Shown here in pieces: positions 22,024 through 31,016 of a DNA stretch of 64,000 nt (position 1 is its first letter; each line of letters begins with the position of its first letter). The stretch is from an uncultured Ruminococcus sp. GTDB lineage: Bacteria > Bacillota > Clostridia > Lachnospirales > Lachnospiraceae. A program made the position numbers and the translations under genes. The DNA lies in contig UQKK01000015.1 in NCBI GenBank assembly GCA_900541505.1, positions 9,268-73,267 of the forward strand, written 5' to 3'. The notes beneath the pieces were generated by a model. That model had not been told where the DNA came from. It ran no database searches and saw only the letters and a list, made by a program, of their open reading frames with translations.

Positions 22024-22056
22024 TTTCAAAAATCAAAAAAATTTAAAGTTTTGAAA
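22024..22056. repeat. Operator-like 33-bp repeat, downstream copy
   Basis: Second perfect copy of the 21944-21976 repeat, 80 bases further on. It begins 8 bases after the -10 box and ends 11 bases before the ATG, leaving a GCGGTGATAG ribosome site free. Confidence 0.8.
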
Positions 22057-22067
22057 GCGGTGATAGA

Positions 22068-23264
22068 ATGAAAACGATTATACGCGAACAATATTTAAAC
22101 AGAATCATCGAATTAAGAGATACTCCCGATATAAAAATCATTACCGGAATCCGTCGTTCAGGCAAATCACAGCTGATGCAGACCTATATTTCCTATCTGA
22201 AGGAACATTTAGAAGATGCCAATATCATTTTTATTGATTATATGGACTTAAAATTTGAAGAAATAAAAGAATATCATGCCCTGCACAGTTATGTAGAAGA
22301 TTGCTATGAAAAAGGCAAAAAAAACTATTTATTTGTGGATGAAGTTCAAATGTGCCCCCAGTTTGAACTGGCAATCAACAGTTTATATGCAAGCCGAAAG
22401 TATGATATTTATATTACAGGTTCAAACGCATTTTTACTAAGTGCCGATTTAGCGACTTTGTTTACGGGGCGATATATTCAGATTCATATTTTCCCATTTA
22501 GTTTTCAGGAATACTGCGAATATTTTAAAGAAACTGCGGATACCGACAAACTATTTGAAGAATATACAATAAGAGGAGGGCTTGCAGGTTCTTATGTATA
22601 TCGGACAGAGACTGACAAAATAAATTATATCAAAGAAGTTTATGAAACGATTGTCACAAGAGATTTAGTTCAGAAATACAATTTACCAGACACCTTAGTT
22701 CTCCAGCATTTGAGTGAGTTTCTGATGGACAACATCAGTAATCTGACTTCCCCTAACAGAATGAGTAACATTTTATCAGAGAATAGAGTTCCAACCAATC
22801 ATGTTTCTGTCGGAAAATATATCAAATATCTGTGCAACGCTTTTGTCTTTTACGATATTAAGCGGTACGACATTAAAGGGAAAAAATATTTAGAGACATC
22901 AAGTAAACTATACCTCTGTGACGTTGGCATCCGTTATGCTGTACTGGGAAGCAGAAATGCGGACTACGGCAGAGTTTATGAAAACCTTGTCTGCATTGAA
23001 CTCCTGCGAAGAGGATATGATGTATATGTAGGCAAACTGTATCAAAAAGAGGTGGATTTTGTTGCACAAAAGGGAAGCGAAAAGATTTATATTCAGGTAA
23101 GCGACAATATATCAAATCCTGATACCTTTGAAAGAGAGTATTCGCCACTCCTGAAAATACGGGATGCATATCCCAAGATGATTCTTGCCAGAACCAGACA
23201 TCCGAAGTATACCTATGAAGGTATTGAGATTATCGATATAGCTGATTGGCTATTACAGAGGTAA
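22068..23264 (+). CDS. AAA-family ATP-binding protein with DUF4143 domain
   Basis: A 398-residue protein of the AAA_14/DUF4143 type, widespread but functionally uncharacterised. The N-terminal ATPase has Walker A GIRRSGKS (27-34) and Walker B YLFVDEVQ (D91, E92), a sensor-like ITGSNAFLLS and a TGRYIQIHIFPFSF arginine region. The C-terminal DUF4143 part has a restriction-endonuclease-like pattern, including GRVYENLVCIELLRRGYDVY and EVDFVAQKG. It is alone on the plus strand between minus-strand genes. The duplicated operator suggests tight control, perhaps by an unlinked repressor or by itself. A/T-rich compared with the decarboxylase gene. Confidence 0.93.
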   Translation: MKTIIREQYLNRIIELRDTPDIKIITGIRRSGKSQLMQTYISYLKEHLEDANIIFIDYMDLKFEEIKEYHALHSYVEDCYEKGKKNYLFVDEVQMCPQFELAINSLYASRKYDIYITGSNAFLLSADLATLFTGRYIQIHIFPFSFQEYCEYFKETADTDKLFEEYTIRGGLAGSYVYRTETDKINYIKEVYETIVTRDLVQKYNLPDTLVLQHLSEFLMDNISNLTSPNRMSNILSENRVPTNHVSVGKYIKYLCNAFVFYDIKRYDIKGKKYLETSSKLYLCDVGIRYAVLGSRNADYGRVYENLVCIELLRRGYDVYVGKLYQKEVDFVAQKGSEKIYIQVSDNISNPDTFEREYSPLLKIRDAYPKMILARTRHPKYTYEGIEIIDIADWLLQR

Positions 23265-23592
23265 CCAACAGTTTTGCTGAACCTGTCAGGAGTACCACTA
23301 GCATAGAGCCTATTTATTTGCTTCAATCGGAAAAATTACAGTAAAAACATTTAGAATTCCTCTGTGTTTTAAAATGAATATATGCCGGAATCGGCTGTGA
23401 TTCAGTGACAAATGTGATAATTATGACTGGGAAAGAACTGCTGATGGCAGCCCATCTCTCAGCAGAATATCAGACTATAACTACATTTCATAGATAGCGG
23501 CAGGCAGGTCTCCTGTTCAGGGAGTGGAAATCTTTTCTTTGAACTCTTCCACAGAATCTGCTTTTGCCGCTACGCTACCATATCAATTGTCT
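23265..23592. other. Intergenic region without recognised gene
   Basis: This 328-base gap lies between convergent genes. I see no frame with a ribosome site, no clear terminator stem and no repeat matching the rest of the window. Confidence 0.4.
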
Positions 23593-24399
23593 TCACCTTA
23601 TCTCCCGGTATGCTCCCGGTGTCAGTCCGATAAAACGGCTGAAATAGTTTGTGAAATGGCTCTGGTCAGAAAATCCGGTCCGCATGGCGGTTTCCAGCGG
23701 GGAAACACCCTTCTCCAGCAGTTTCTTAGCTTCACCGATACGGATATTTACAAGATATCTGTACGGCGTCACGCCTTTAGATTTTGTAAAGGCACGCAGA
23801 AGGGTAGATTTGCTCAATCCGGCACAGCGACAGATTTGTTCCAGACAGATATGTTCTGCATAATGCTGCTCCATAAATGTGCAGACCCGGTCAATCTCTT
23901 CCCTGCACTCCAGGGCACATTCCTCAAAAGGCTGACCGTACCGCCGGATGAGAAGCGACAACAGGAGAAGCAGATTCTCTTCCTTGCCAAATTCCACAGA
24001 ACCTTTCATCACCATTTCGTGAAGCGGATGCAGATAGCAGACTGCCTCCTCGTCGTGGAGCACATTCACAGAAAATCCCGGAAGCTTTCTCTCTCCGGTC
24101 ACTTCCTCCGTCAAGTCCAGCATCACTTCTCTGGAAATGTTGATTCCCCGGTAATCCAGTGTACCCCCGTCGTTCTGCATGCATGCGTGATTATCACCGG
24201 GATTGAACAGCAGCACATCCCGGCGCCCGACGGTATATTCCTGATTCCTGCAGAAGAGACAGCGCTCTCCCTCTTCTATAAAACCGATTACATAGTACTC
24301 ATGGAAATGGTTGGGAAAGGGCTGTACGATTCCCTCGAAACGGTAAGCTTCTATGCGCAGGCTTTCATCATATACGATTGTCCGGTTCTCCTTTTTCAT
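23593..24399 (-). CDS. AraC-family transcription regulator
   Basis: A 268-residue regulator with an N-terminal cupin-like ligand-sensing domain (FPNHFHEYYVIGFIEEGER, RRDVLLFNPGDNHAC) and a C-terminal double helix-turn-helix (ICLEQICRCAGLSKSTLLRA, then AMRTGFSDQSHFTNYFSRFI, GLTPGAYR). The order and length are canonical. GGAGG lies 8 bases before the ATG. Its target is not obvious, as neighbours are unrelated. The ligand is unknown. Confidence 0.93.
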   Translation of the reverse strand: MKKENRTIVYDESLRIEAYRFEGIVQPFPNHFHEYYVIGFIEEGERCLFCRNQEYTVGRRDVLLFNPGDNHACMQNDGGTLDYRGINISREVMLDLTEEVTGERKLPGFSVNVLHDEEAVCYLHPLHEMVMKGSVEFGKEENLLLLLSLLIRRYGQPFEECALECREEIDRVCTFMEQHYAEHICLEQICRCAGLSKSTLLRAFTKSKGVTPYRYLVNIRIGEAKKLLEKGVSPLETAMRTGFSDQSHFTNYFSRFIGLTPGAYREIR

Positions 24400-24493
24400 G
24401 TAAAACGCCTCCTCGCTGCTTATTTTATCATCAGCGGGGGAAAAAAGGCTTGTAAAATATCTTCGGGTTTTCTAAAGACACCACCACAAAAAA

Positions 24494-25399
24494 CTACAGA
24501 CGCCTACTTAAATCTATTGCCAGTTCATAAGCTGGCTTCAGAAGTCGTTCATATCTGGTCTTGATATAAGTCTGATAAAATATACGCTGTAGATTAGAAA
24601 GGAACGGAACTTCATTCAGAAAAGCTATAATCTCATCCATCTGAATTTTGGGTACCATGCGCAGAAGCGCCTCCTGGCATTCCGTGTGTCTCCCTGACAT
24701 TAAAAAATCAAAGTAGCGAATTTTCTTTCCATGCTCTTTAATCGCAGATGTGGGGAATTGAAAGATTCGAGCATTTAATTCGTTTTCATTTGCCAATACA
24801 ATTTCCATCACTCTTTCATCCGCCTGTGGGAGTAGACAGCTGCCGCAGTCAAATACCGGAGCAATCTCCGCACTCTGGGAAACTGAATCATATAAAAATC
24901 CCCAGTTTCCATTGTGTCGGTCAAAATTCCCAAGAAAAGCGTCTACTACAAACACATTCCAAAAATGTTCGGCAGCTTCTGCAGGGCTGACAAACTGCTG
25001 CTTTTCAATGCTCTCCATAATATCTGACAATTCAGTTCCGCTGCCGCCATGCTCGGAATCAATGATAGTATTCTTGATGGAACAAAAGTCATACAATGTC
25101 TTCCCATCTGCAGTAAAATCTTTGCAGGCACATACAATTTTTGTTTTGTCAGATACCCGAAAGGTTCCAAGAAGCGTTTCCTGTGCTCGGATTCCAAGCA
25201 TCCGGAAAATAGTGCTGGCGATGTGCTCACTGAAACAACTGTTGGTATAGGATAACTCTGTGGGCTTATTACCTGCCGATGGGGGAAACTTCAGCATATA
25301 AATATCGCCTTCATATTTCACGGCAATCTTTTTGCCATTTGCTCCATTATAAGCTTTTCCCAAAATACGTCTGCATCCGGTAAAATCAATGTGCTCCAT
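24494..25399 (-). CDS. HipA-like kinase-fold protein
   Basis: A 301-residue HipA/CtkA-like protein. The catalytic region is visible as DAFLGNFDRHNGNWGF (N158, D160, H162) and the metal-binding APVFDCGSCL (D184); the N-terminal part has an AVKYEGDIYMLKFPPS strand pair with the nucleotide-binding Lys. ATG 25399 is preferred (GGAGG 8 bases before); it overlaps the XRE gene by 14 bases, a toxin-antitoxin-type arrangement. It is shorter than E. coli HipA and lacks its N-terminal subdomain, as HipT-type toxins do. Toxicity is inferred. Confidence 0.85.
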   Translation of the reverse strand: MEHIDFTGCRRILGKAYNGANGKKIAVKYEGDIYMLKFPPSAGNKPTELSYTNSCFSEHIASTIFRMLGIRAQETLLGTFRVSDKTKIVCACKDFTADGKTLYDFCSIKNTIIDSEHGGSGTELSDIMESIEKQQFVSPAEAAEHFWNVFVVDAFLGNFDRHNGNWGFLYDSVSQSAEIAPVFDCGSCLLPQADERVMEIVLANENELNARIFQFPTSAIKEHGKKIRYFDFLMSGRHTECQEALLRMVPKIQMDEIIAFLNEVPFLSNLQRIFYQTYIKTRYERLLKPAYELAIDLSRRL

Positions 25400-25832
25400 G
25401 TTGTCCGCCTCCCCATAAAAACTTCTGCCTGAGATAGTTGGCATGCTCCGGTGTGATTACCCCCTCGCTAATCTCTGCCATGTTAATACTTCCATAGAGT
25501 TCTCCCCATAAACAGTCTAATAAGGTAGAACCATTCTTTACCCCCTCTTTATAGGCGTCTAGGTCGTGCTGAAGATAGTCCGGCAGCCCATATTCATAAG
25601 AGCGTTCCTGAATCTCCTGAAGAGAGGGCTGTTCCCGAAACACTTCCTCGACCAATCGTTCCATAGAAAATCCGAGCGTTTTTGCCAGCTTATAAATAGT
25701 TTCCACAGAACACTTCCCAATACTGGTCTTTCCACTGCACAAATCACTTAGTGTTGCGTGAGGAACACCACTTAACACAGAAAGCCGGTATTTAGTCAGT
25801 CCTTTTTCCTTTAAAACTTCATCAATCCTCAT
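25386..25832 (-). CDS. XRE-type regulator, probable HipB-like antitoxin
   Basis: A 148-residue protein with an N-terminal helix-turn-helix (LTKYRLSVLSGVPHATLSDL, then GKTSIGKCSVETIYKLAKTL) and an 80-residue extension with GSTLLDCLWGELYGSINMAE and TPEHANYLRQKFLWGG. Extensions like this contact the kinase in HipBA-type pairs. It is immediately upstream of, and overlaps, the HipA-like gene and has its own promoter with internal repeats, consistent with autoregulation. Confidence 0.85.
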   Translation of the reverse strand: MRIDEVLKEKGLTKYRLSVLSGVPHATLSDLCSGKTSIGKCSVETIYKLAKTLGFSMERLVEEVFREQPSLQEIQERSYEYGLPDYLQHDLDAYKEGVKNGSTLLDCLWGELYGSINMAEISEGVITPEHANYLRQKFLWGGGQHGAH

Positions 25833-25850
25833 TTTTATTCACCCACTCTC

Positions 25851-25879
25851 ATTATATCGGTATATCGAAATAAAATCAA
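25851..25879 (-). promoter_or_regulatory. Promoter of the HipB/HipA-like pair with repeats in the spacer
   Basis: TTGATT (25874-25879 on the plus strand as AATCAA) and TATAAT (25851-25856) are 17 bases apart. The spacer and -10 carry two direct copies of the hexamer TATATCG-like element (plus strand 25853-25859 and 25861-25867), a likely site for the XRE protein. Confidence 0.75.
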
Positions 25880-25977
25880 GAGAGCGCCAAATTACCAAAA
25901 CTCCGAAAATCCTTCTATAGTCCTGATTTTTCCCGCTCATCCAGTATCGCATAACTATCTTTTCTCCCGTTGCAGTA

Positions 25978-26021
25978 CAAAAAAAGTGCTTCAACCCTTT
26001 AAAAATAGGATTGAAACACTT
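25978..26021 (-). terminator. Terminator after tRNA-Cys
   Basis: A 15-bp stem (25984-25998 with 26007-26021) with two positions that are G-U only on the minus strand, followed by a T-run. It ends the tRNA-Glu/tRNA-Cys transcript before the HipBA region. Confidence 0.85.
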
Positions 26022-26029
26022 CTCAGAAG

Positions 26030-26101
26030 AGGCGCAGACCGGATTTGAACCGGTGAATCAGGGTGTTGCAGACCCACGCCTTACCACTTGGCTACTGCGC
26101 C
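26030..26101 (-). tRNA. tRNA-Cys (GCA)
   Basis: A 72-nt cloverleaf: acceptor GGCGCAG/CTGCGCC, D-arm AGCCAAGTGGTAAGGC, anticodon loop CTGCAAC with GCA, and T-arm ACCGGTTCAAATCCGGT. The 27-43 pair is a T-T mismatch. CCA is not encoded. It is followed at once by a terminator. Confidence 0.95.
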
Positions 26102-26192
26102 TTATAAGCACTTATGCCTGTTCGTTAGGCATTTACGTGCGATTTATGTCAGCGCTGTCAATGAAGCTTCCTCAGCTCACTGAACAGCGAAA

Positions 26193-26264
26193 TGACCCCG
26201 ACGGGAATCGAACCCGTGTTACCGCCGTGAAAGGGCGATGTCTTAACCGCTTGACCACGGGGCC
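26193..26264 (-). tRNA. tRNA-Glu (TTC)
   Basis: A 72-nt cloverleaf: acceptor GGCCCCG/CGGGGTC, D-arm GGTCAAGCGGTTAAGAC, anticodon loop with TTC flanked by CGCC/GGCG, and T-arm ACGGGTTCGATTCCCGT. CCA is not encoded. It is 91 bases upstream of tRNA-Cys and probably cotranscribed. Confidence 0.95.
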
Positions 26265-26266
26265 TT

Positions 26267-26298
26267 AAAAACGGTCACCACTTTCGCAGTGACCGTTT
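26267..26298 (-). terminator. Terminator upstream of tRNA-Glu
   Basis: Perfect 10-bp stem (26269-26278 with 26289-26298) and five T on the minus strand. It would stop transcription from the lipoprotein gene, so the tRNAs need a promoter between this stem and the tRNA or are processed from read-through. Confidence 0.75.
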
Positions 26299-26436
26299 CT
26301 TATATTAGCATACCTGTCTTGCTTTTGCAAGACTTTTTTTCAATTCGTTTAAAATCAGATGTACAGTCCAGCCCGCACTATTCGTAAAACTGCATTGCGT
26401 GCTAACTACGGCTATCGCCGCTGTGCAGTGTACGCC

Positions 26437-27858
26437 CTACTCGTGCTTATCCATATACATGCTGTTTACCAGCCCGGTTTCTGCGTCTATGTCTATCTCA
26501 CATCCGTTATAGTAGCTGTTCGGGTCATACCATGTATACATATGCAGGTAATCTCCCTCATAGGGGTCTTCCGCCTCGCCGTAAGCAGCGAGCACTTCAT
26601 CCTTAGTGCTTCCAATCTGGATACCGCCGGGGAAGATAACTGTCAGCCCGTCCTCAATGTCGTACTCGTCTACAGAGATTCCGGCGATGATACAATCCTG
26701 AAGTTCCTGTGCCTCGCCTGTATTGTTGAGGACATCTACCATGATTTCATTTCCGGATGCATCCATGAAATATGCCAGTTCATATTCATCCACATTAATC
26801 ATATAATTTGCCGGTGTATAAGACGTATTGAGTGTAAATCCAAGCGCTTCCAAATCTGCAATCTCACACGGAAGGGTAAGCACAGTGTCATTTATCTGTA
26901 CTGTGTAGCTGTCCCAGCTCGCTCCCAGTTCACCGCTGGACTCTGCAACCTGAGCTTTCTTTGACGGTTTGTCAGTGTCATCCTCTTCCTCATCATCTAA
27001 ATCAATATCGGAGATGGAACTGGAACCTCCCATGAGGTCTTCTGCGTCTTTTGCTTCATCAGGAACTTCGATTTCTTTTACCTTGTCATACTCTACATAG
27101 GTTATTTCAAGATAGAAATCGGAAACCTCGATATCTTCACCTTCTTCACCCATTGCAGTAATGAGGACATCTTTCAAGTCCATATTAATTCTGGCAGGAA
27201 GGATATCATCCTTGTATATCTCAACCGTACATGGAATCTTTGCATCTGCCAGGGCGTCCATATCAATCACATCGCCTGCGCCCATTTCATCTATCACATC
27301 TTCGCTTTCGCTCATCACATCTGTCAGATATTCTCCGCTGATATCTCCGGTCAGCTTAAAGCAGTCTTTTCCCTCTACTTCTGACAAATCCTCGTCCAGC
27401 TCGAAGTCTTCATGCATATCCTCTAACTGGCTGTATAAATCTCCGCCGAGCGTACTGATATCGCCCTCGTCCATCTCCATCTTTATCCATTCGCCCTGCG
27501 AGCCGGCATAAACAACATATGTACCGTCCTCCTCGACAGAATATGCCTCAAAATTCACGCCTATGCTTCCGTCCGGAGAGTCTAAATCCAGAGAGCCGTC
27601 CGCATGTGCTGCTGCCGGGTCGCTTGTGGACTCTAAATCCATGTCTATGCCGATTCCCACAGACTCTGACTCATAGCTCATACCCAATTCCACAGCCAGA
27701 TTGCAGAGCATAGACTCAACATCTTTCGCGTTCTCGTTCATGTCCTTGAACAGATTTTCCGGGGTCGCTTTAGTTCCTCCGCCACAACCGGATATCATCG
27801 CTGCTGTCATTGCTGCGGCAAGCCCTGCTGCCGCAAATCGTTTGCCATACTTCCTCAT
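26437..27858 (-). CDS. Lipoprotein of unknown function
   Basis: A 473-residue exported lipoprotein: signal MRKYGKRFAAAGLAAAMTAA and lipobox MISGC (Cys25). The mature protein is extremely acidic and has two parts. Residues 30-270 resemble an LppX/LolA-like fold (DGTYVVYAGSQGEWIKMEM, CFKLTGDISGEYLTDVM). After an Asp/Glu linker (near 290) comes a C-terminal repeat-like domain with SWDSYTVQINDTVLTLPCEI and GGIQIGSTKDEVLAAYGEAE, similar to Clostridia lipoproteins of unknown role. It may sense or carry something at the membrane surface. Own promoter upstream. Confidence 0.82.
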   Translation of the reverse strand: MRKYGKRFAAAGLAAAMTAAMISGCGGGTKATPENLFKDMNENAKDVESMLCNLAVELGMSYESESVGIGIDMDLESTSDPAAAHADGSLDLDSPDGSIGVNFEAYSVEEDGTYVVYAGSQGEWIKMEMDEGDISTLGGDLYSQLEDMHEDFELDEDLSEVEGKDCFKLTGDISGEYLTDVMSESEDVIDEMGAGDVIDMDALADAKIPCTVEIYKDDILPARINMDLKDVLITAMGEEGEDIEVSDFYLEITYVEYDKVKEIEVPDEAKDAEDLMGGSSSISDIDLDDEEEDDTDKPSKKAQVAESSGELGASWDSYTVQINDTVLTLPCEIADLEALGFTLNTSYTPANYMINVDEYELAYFMDASGNEIMVDVLNNTGEAQELQDCIIAGISVDEYDIEDGLTVIFPGGIQIGSTKDEVLAAYGEAEDPYEGDYLHMYTWYDPNSYYNGCEIDIDAETGLVNSMYMDKHE

Positions 27859-27948
27859 ATCTTTTTCTCCTTTTGATTAATATTTTTGTATCTCATCCAA
27901 TACTGCGCTTCCCCCGCGCCCGTATTGTCTGCTACCAATACAAAATAC

Positions 27949-27986
27949 CCGAATATTCGGCTCGAATCACTTATACCGTTATTATA
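27949..27986 (-). promoter_or_regulatory. Promoter region of the lipoprotein gene with palindrome
   Basis: A TATAAT box lies at 27981-27986 (minus strand) but no clear -35 is seen. Downstream of it is a perfect 12-bp palindrome CCGAATATTCGG (27949-27960) and an inverted pair GTATTG/CAATAC at about 27922-27941, in the untranslated leader. They may form an operator or RNA structure. Confidence 0.45.
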
Positions 27987-28016
27987 TCATAGTCTCCTTC
28001 TAAACACTATCTTATT

Positions 28017-30413
28017 TTATTGTTCTTCCGCCAAATAAATGACTCCCAGCCAGTAACCGCCGGAGACTTCTGCCTCTCCATATTCATCGAGTACTTTCTC
28101 TGCGATTTCTGCAAATTCTTTATCGCTGAGATTGTATTTTGTCCTGAGGACTGCTCTTCCTTCCTCCGCCAGTGCCGCTTTCAAAGGCTCTGCAATCTGC
28201 TCTTCGCCGTAAAATTTATCTTCTATATGATAATACTCATTTTCATCGGTGGGTGCCTCGTAATCAGATAATTTTTCATCCAGCACATAGCGTTCATCCT
28301 CCACCAGAACTTTTCTCGCCGCGTTATCCGGGAGATTTAAGAGTGCGTTGAATATCAGTTCATTGTCATTGTTCGTGCTGTCCACAATCTGCCACTGCCC
28401 ATCAATCTTCACCTTATTCCATGCATGGGGCAAATCGCCCTCCAGATAACCTGTCACAACGATACTCTCCAAGCCCGCCTCATCCGCCAGCAGCTTGAAT
28501 GCTCCGGCATAGCTGGAACACACACCTGTCTTATTGATGAGAACTCCGTACGGCGTGAAGGAATCGTTAAATTCTCCGTCCACCTCCGCAAAATCGTTTT
28601 TCTCCGCGTTTTCCAGTGCTTTCATATCATATTCCGCGGTGTCACACAGGTACTGATTGATGGCAAGCTCCTTTTCCAACTCTGTCATATCATCGGTGAT
28701 GATATCCGAAACAACGCTTTGAACTTCCGCCTGGATTTCTCTCTGTTTCTGCCGGATTACATCTGCATCGGTATCGTATTCTACCGCCAGCACATCGCCG
28801 TCTCCAAGGACTGCCGCGCTCCTGACTCCCAGCACCATGGGATTCTGGTAAACCGCCTCCTCCCAGGCATCCAACAGATAGGCGGTATCCGCACTCTCCG
28901 GAAATTCTTCCAAATCAATCCTTGTATTCCCGCTCATCATATTCACTGCCAGATACTCGCTCAACGCACTGTTCGCTGTAACTGCATAATCCATCGTCTC
29001 TATATTGGACTCCGCCTCTGAATCCGCAAAATCCTCTTCTTTTTCTCCCTCTTCATCGTCAGCTTCTTTCTCTGTCATCTCAATGTCTCTCGCGCCGCCC
29101 TTGCTGCGCAAATCTTCCTGGCGCTGACGGATTTTTTCTATCTCTTCTTCCCACGTATCCGGGTCATAATTCTCCACAATGACCATGCCCGTGAAATCCG
29201 TGCCGTCTATGGTATAAGGAATTTTCACAATGTCCACTTGCACCAGACGCAAATCGGACATATCCTCTTTTTCATATTCGCCCCATGTCTCTGTCGTGGG
29301 GTCCGCGTGTTCAAAATCGTAGTTGATGAGCTTCTGTACCAGCGTGCCGTCACACATGGTCACCCATTTATAGGAAGGCATACTCTGGAAATTATCCACA
29401 TAATTGGAACTCTCCGCAAGGCTCATCCCTACTTCTTCGGTAAAAGGCACCTTCCTCGCAATGTCTTTTACATCAATGACATTGCTGATGGCTGAAGTCC
29501 CGTCCTCCGAAGCAGCAATCACGCAGTAATACGTCCCATATTCCGAATCTCGGGGAATCGCTTCCGTCCCTTCGCCGTACTTCTCTATATAATATGCCTC
29601 ACTTCTCTCTGCCTCGGACACTTCATACGTGATGAACTGCGCCATAGAGTCCGGTATCCATTCCGTCTCTTCCGTCCCGCCACGCACCATCCCGTTTCCT
29701 GAGAATCCACTCTCTTCTGTGTAGGTCAGATTCATGACATAGTATTTTTCGGCGCCCTTTACTTTCTTCCACTGAAATACCGGCTTTCCCTCATCGTTAA
29801 TGCAGACATTCAGTCTGGGGGCTGTACTCACTTCGTGGTCCACGGTGAACACGGTCACCTTCGGCTTTTCCAGCGCTTCTCCTGTCTCGGTGTCCACATA
29901 CTGTACCAGATAATACTGCGGGAGATTCCCCCAGTCTTTGAGTTCTCCTTTGTCAAACAGTGAGTAAGTCGTCGGACTGTATCCGGGGTCTTCTTCACCC
30001 AAAATGCTGCTCGATATTCCTCCCACTTCCCATCTGGGCGGGGTTACAGACAGGACCTGCGTCTCCTCATCCCACTCAAAATGGGAACCTGCCGGATGTG
30101 TCAGTTCTGCATCCTGAAAAACATTTACAATCTGTGTGTACTCACTGAACTCACCATTCTTAATGTCAAATCCCATCTGAAGGGTCAGCTTTTCATCTCT
30201 GCCCACATCTTTTAATGGTTCGGTGTATTCATATTTTTCTTCATCCGCGTACTTCTCACGGATGTTCTGTGCCAGCTTGGACGCCTCCATGACCTGCGCC
30301 TGCTGCTTCTTACTCATCTCCTGCCTGGCACAGCCGGCAGAAAAGGCGCCTCCCGCAAATACTACCGACACCGCTGCCATGACACTCAGGCTGCGCGCCC
30401 ATCGTTTTTTCAC
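28017..30413 (-). CDS. Transglutaminase-like lipoprotein
   Basis: A 798-residue exported protein. GTG 30413 is chosen as start because AGGAGG is 9 bases ahead and the resulting N-terminus MKKRWARSLSVMAAVSVVF with lipobox FSAGC is a perfect lipoprotein signal; the longer frame to 30443 has none. A fibronectin-like region (FQWKKVKGAEKYYVMNLTY) lies near residue 220. The C-terminus has a transglutaminase core: GVCSSYAGAFKLLADEAGLE (Cys), LPHAWNKVKIDGQWQIVDST (His, Asp). It probably hydrolyses or crosslinks peptide at the cell surface. Last gene of the sigma-factor unit. Confidence 0.87.
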   Translation of the reverse strand: MKKRWARSLSVMAAVSVVFAGGAFSAGCARQEMSKKQQAQVMEASKLAQNIREKYADEEKYEYTEPLKDVGRDEKLTLQMGFDIKNGEFSEYTQIVNVFQDAELTHPAGSHFEWDEETQVLSVTPPRWEVGGISSSILGEEDPGYSPTTYSLFDKGELKDWGNLPQYYLVQYVDTETGEALEKPKVTVFTVDHEVSTAPRLNVCINDEGKPVFQWKKVKGAEKYYVMNLTYTEESGFSGNGMVRGGTEETEWIPDSMAQFITYEVSEAERSEAYYIEKYGEGTEAIPRDSEYGTYYCVIAASEDGTSAISNVIDVKDIARKVPFTEEVGMSLAESSNYVDNFQSMPSYKWVTMCDGTLVQKLINYDFEHADPTTETWGEYEKEDMSDLRLVQVDIVKIPYTIDGTDFTGMVIVENYDPDTWEEEIEKIRQRQEDLRSKGGARDIEMTEKEADDEEGEKEEDFADSEAESNIETMDYAVTANSALSEYLAVNMMSGNTRIDLEEFPESADTAYLLDAWEEAVYQNPMVLGVRSAAVLGDGDVLAVEYDTDADVIRQKQREIQAEVQSVVSDIITDDMTELEKELAINQYLCDTAEYDMKALENAEKNDFAEVDGEFNDSFTPYGVLINKTGVCSSYAGAFKLLADEAGLESIVVTGYLEGDLPHAWNKVKIDGQWQIVDSTNNDNELIFNALLNLPDNAARKVLVEDERYVLDEKLSDYEAPTDENEYYHIEDKFYGEEQIAEPLKAALAEEGRAVLRTKYNLSDKEFAEIAEKVLDEYGEAEVSGGYWLGVIYLAEEQ

Positions 30414-30507
30414 TTTTCCCCACCTCCTGACCAAAACCCTCATAAAAGGCTGTCTGTATCGGGTCTTTGATAATAGTACCCTTCAGGATTTCAAAAGGTT
30501 ACAGCTA

Positions 30508-31014
30508 TCACAAATTATTTCTCAAATAATTTAAAAATTCATCTTCCGAGATATCTGTCCCTTCCAGGTAGTAATAGATTCCCTCTTTCTCATATGCCGC
30601 CGCCCATGTCTCATCTCCGGTCTTTCCGATATAAACTTTTGTCCTCTTTACCGTGCTCGCCTGCAAATCCCAGATTTCCTCCGGCGCCGTTTCTTTCGTC
30701 TCACCGCTGTGAAGCGTAAAACTGTCAGACTCTTTGTCCCTACCGTCTGCACTGACATCTGCGTTTCCGAGATTCTTTCCAATCGTCCATTCCTGTCGGC
30801 TTAACTGAACCTCCTCAATATAAATGCGGTCCCTGCCCGTATATTTCCATATCCCAAATGCCACGAGACAGAAACACGCCGCCGCTGCCCCATAACGAAT
30901 GAACCTGGCTGTCCGTCTCCTTTTCTTCTCTGCCTTCATCTGCTGTCTGGTCGCATTGAGCAGCTCCTGCGGAGCATGAATTTTATCATTTGCTTTCCTA
31001 TACTGCTCCTGCAT
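30508..31014 (-). CDS. Probable anti-sigma factor
   Basis: A 168-residue single-span membrane protein directly after the ECF sigma gene. Start ATG 31014 has GGAGAG 8 bases ahead; TTG at 31020 is less likely. Residues 1-38 are cytosolic, basic and helical (YRKANDKIHAPQELLNATRQ, KAEKKRRRTARF), the part expected to hold sigma. A membrane helix (YGAAAACFCLVAFGIWKY) follows and the outer domain contains TGDETWAAAYEKEGIYYYLE. Role inferred from position and topology. Confidence 0.82.
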   Translation of the reverse strand: MQEQYRKANDKIHAPQELLNATRQQMKAEKKRRRTARFIRYGAAAACFCLVAFGIWKYTGRDRIYIEEVQLSRQEWTIGKNLGNADVSADGRDKESDSFTLHSGETKETAPEEIWDLQASTVKRTKVYIGKTGDETWAAAYEKEGIYYYLEGTDISEDEFLNYLRNNL

Positions 31015-31016
31015 GT

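Noticed and set aside
21944..22056. CRISPR array
   Set aside because: Only two repeats with a promoter between them and no cas genes; they are operator-like.
23524..24564. A 346-residue plus-strand open frame opposite the AraC gene
   Set aside because: It overlaps a complete AraC regulator and part of the HipA-like gene, has no ribosome site and has low-complexity composition.
26011..26268. An 85-residue plus-strand frame over the tRNA genes
   Set aside because: It covers both tRNAs on the opposite strand; the tRNA cloverleaf structures explain the sequence.
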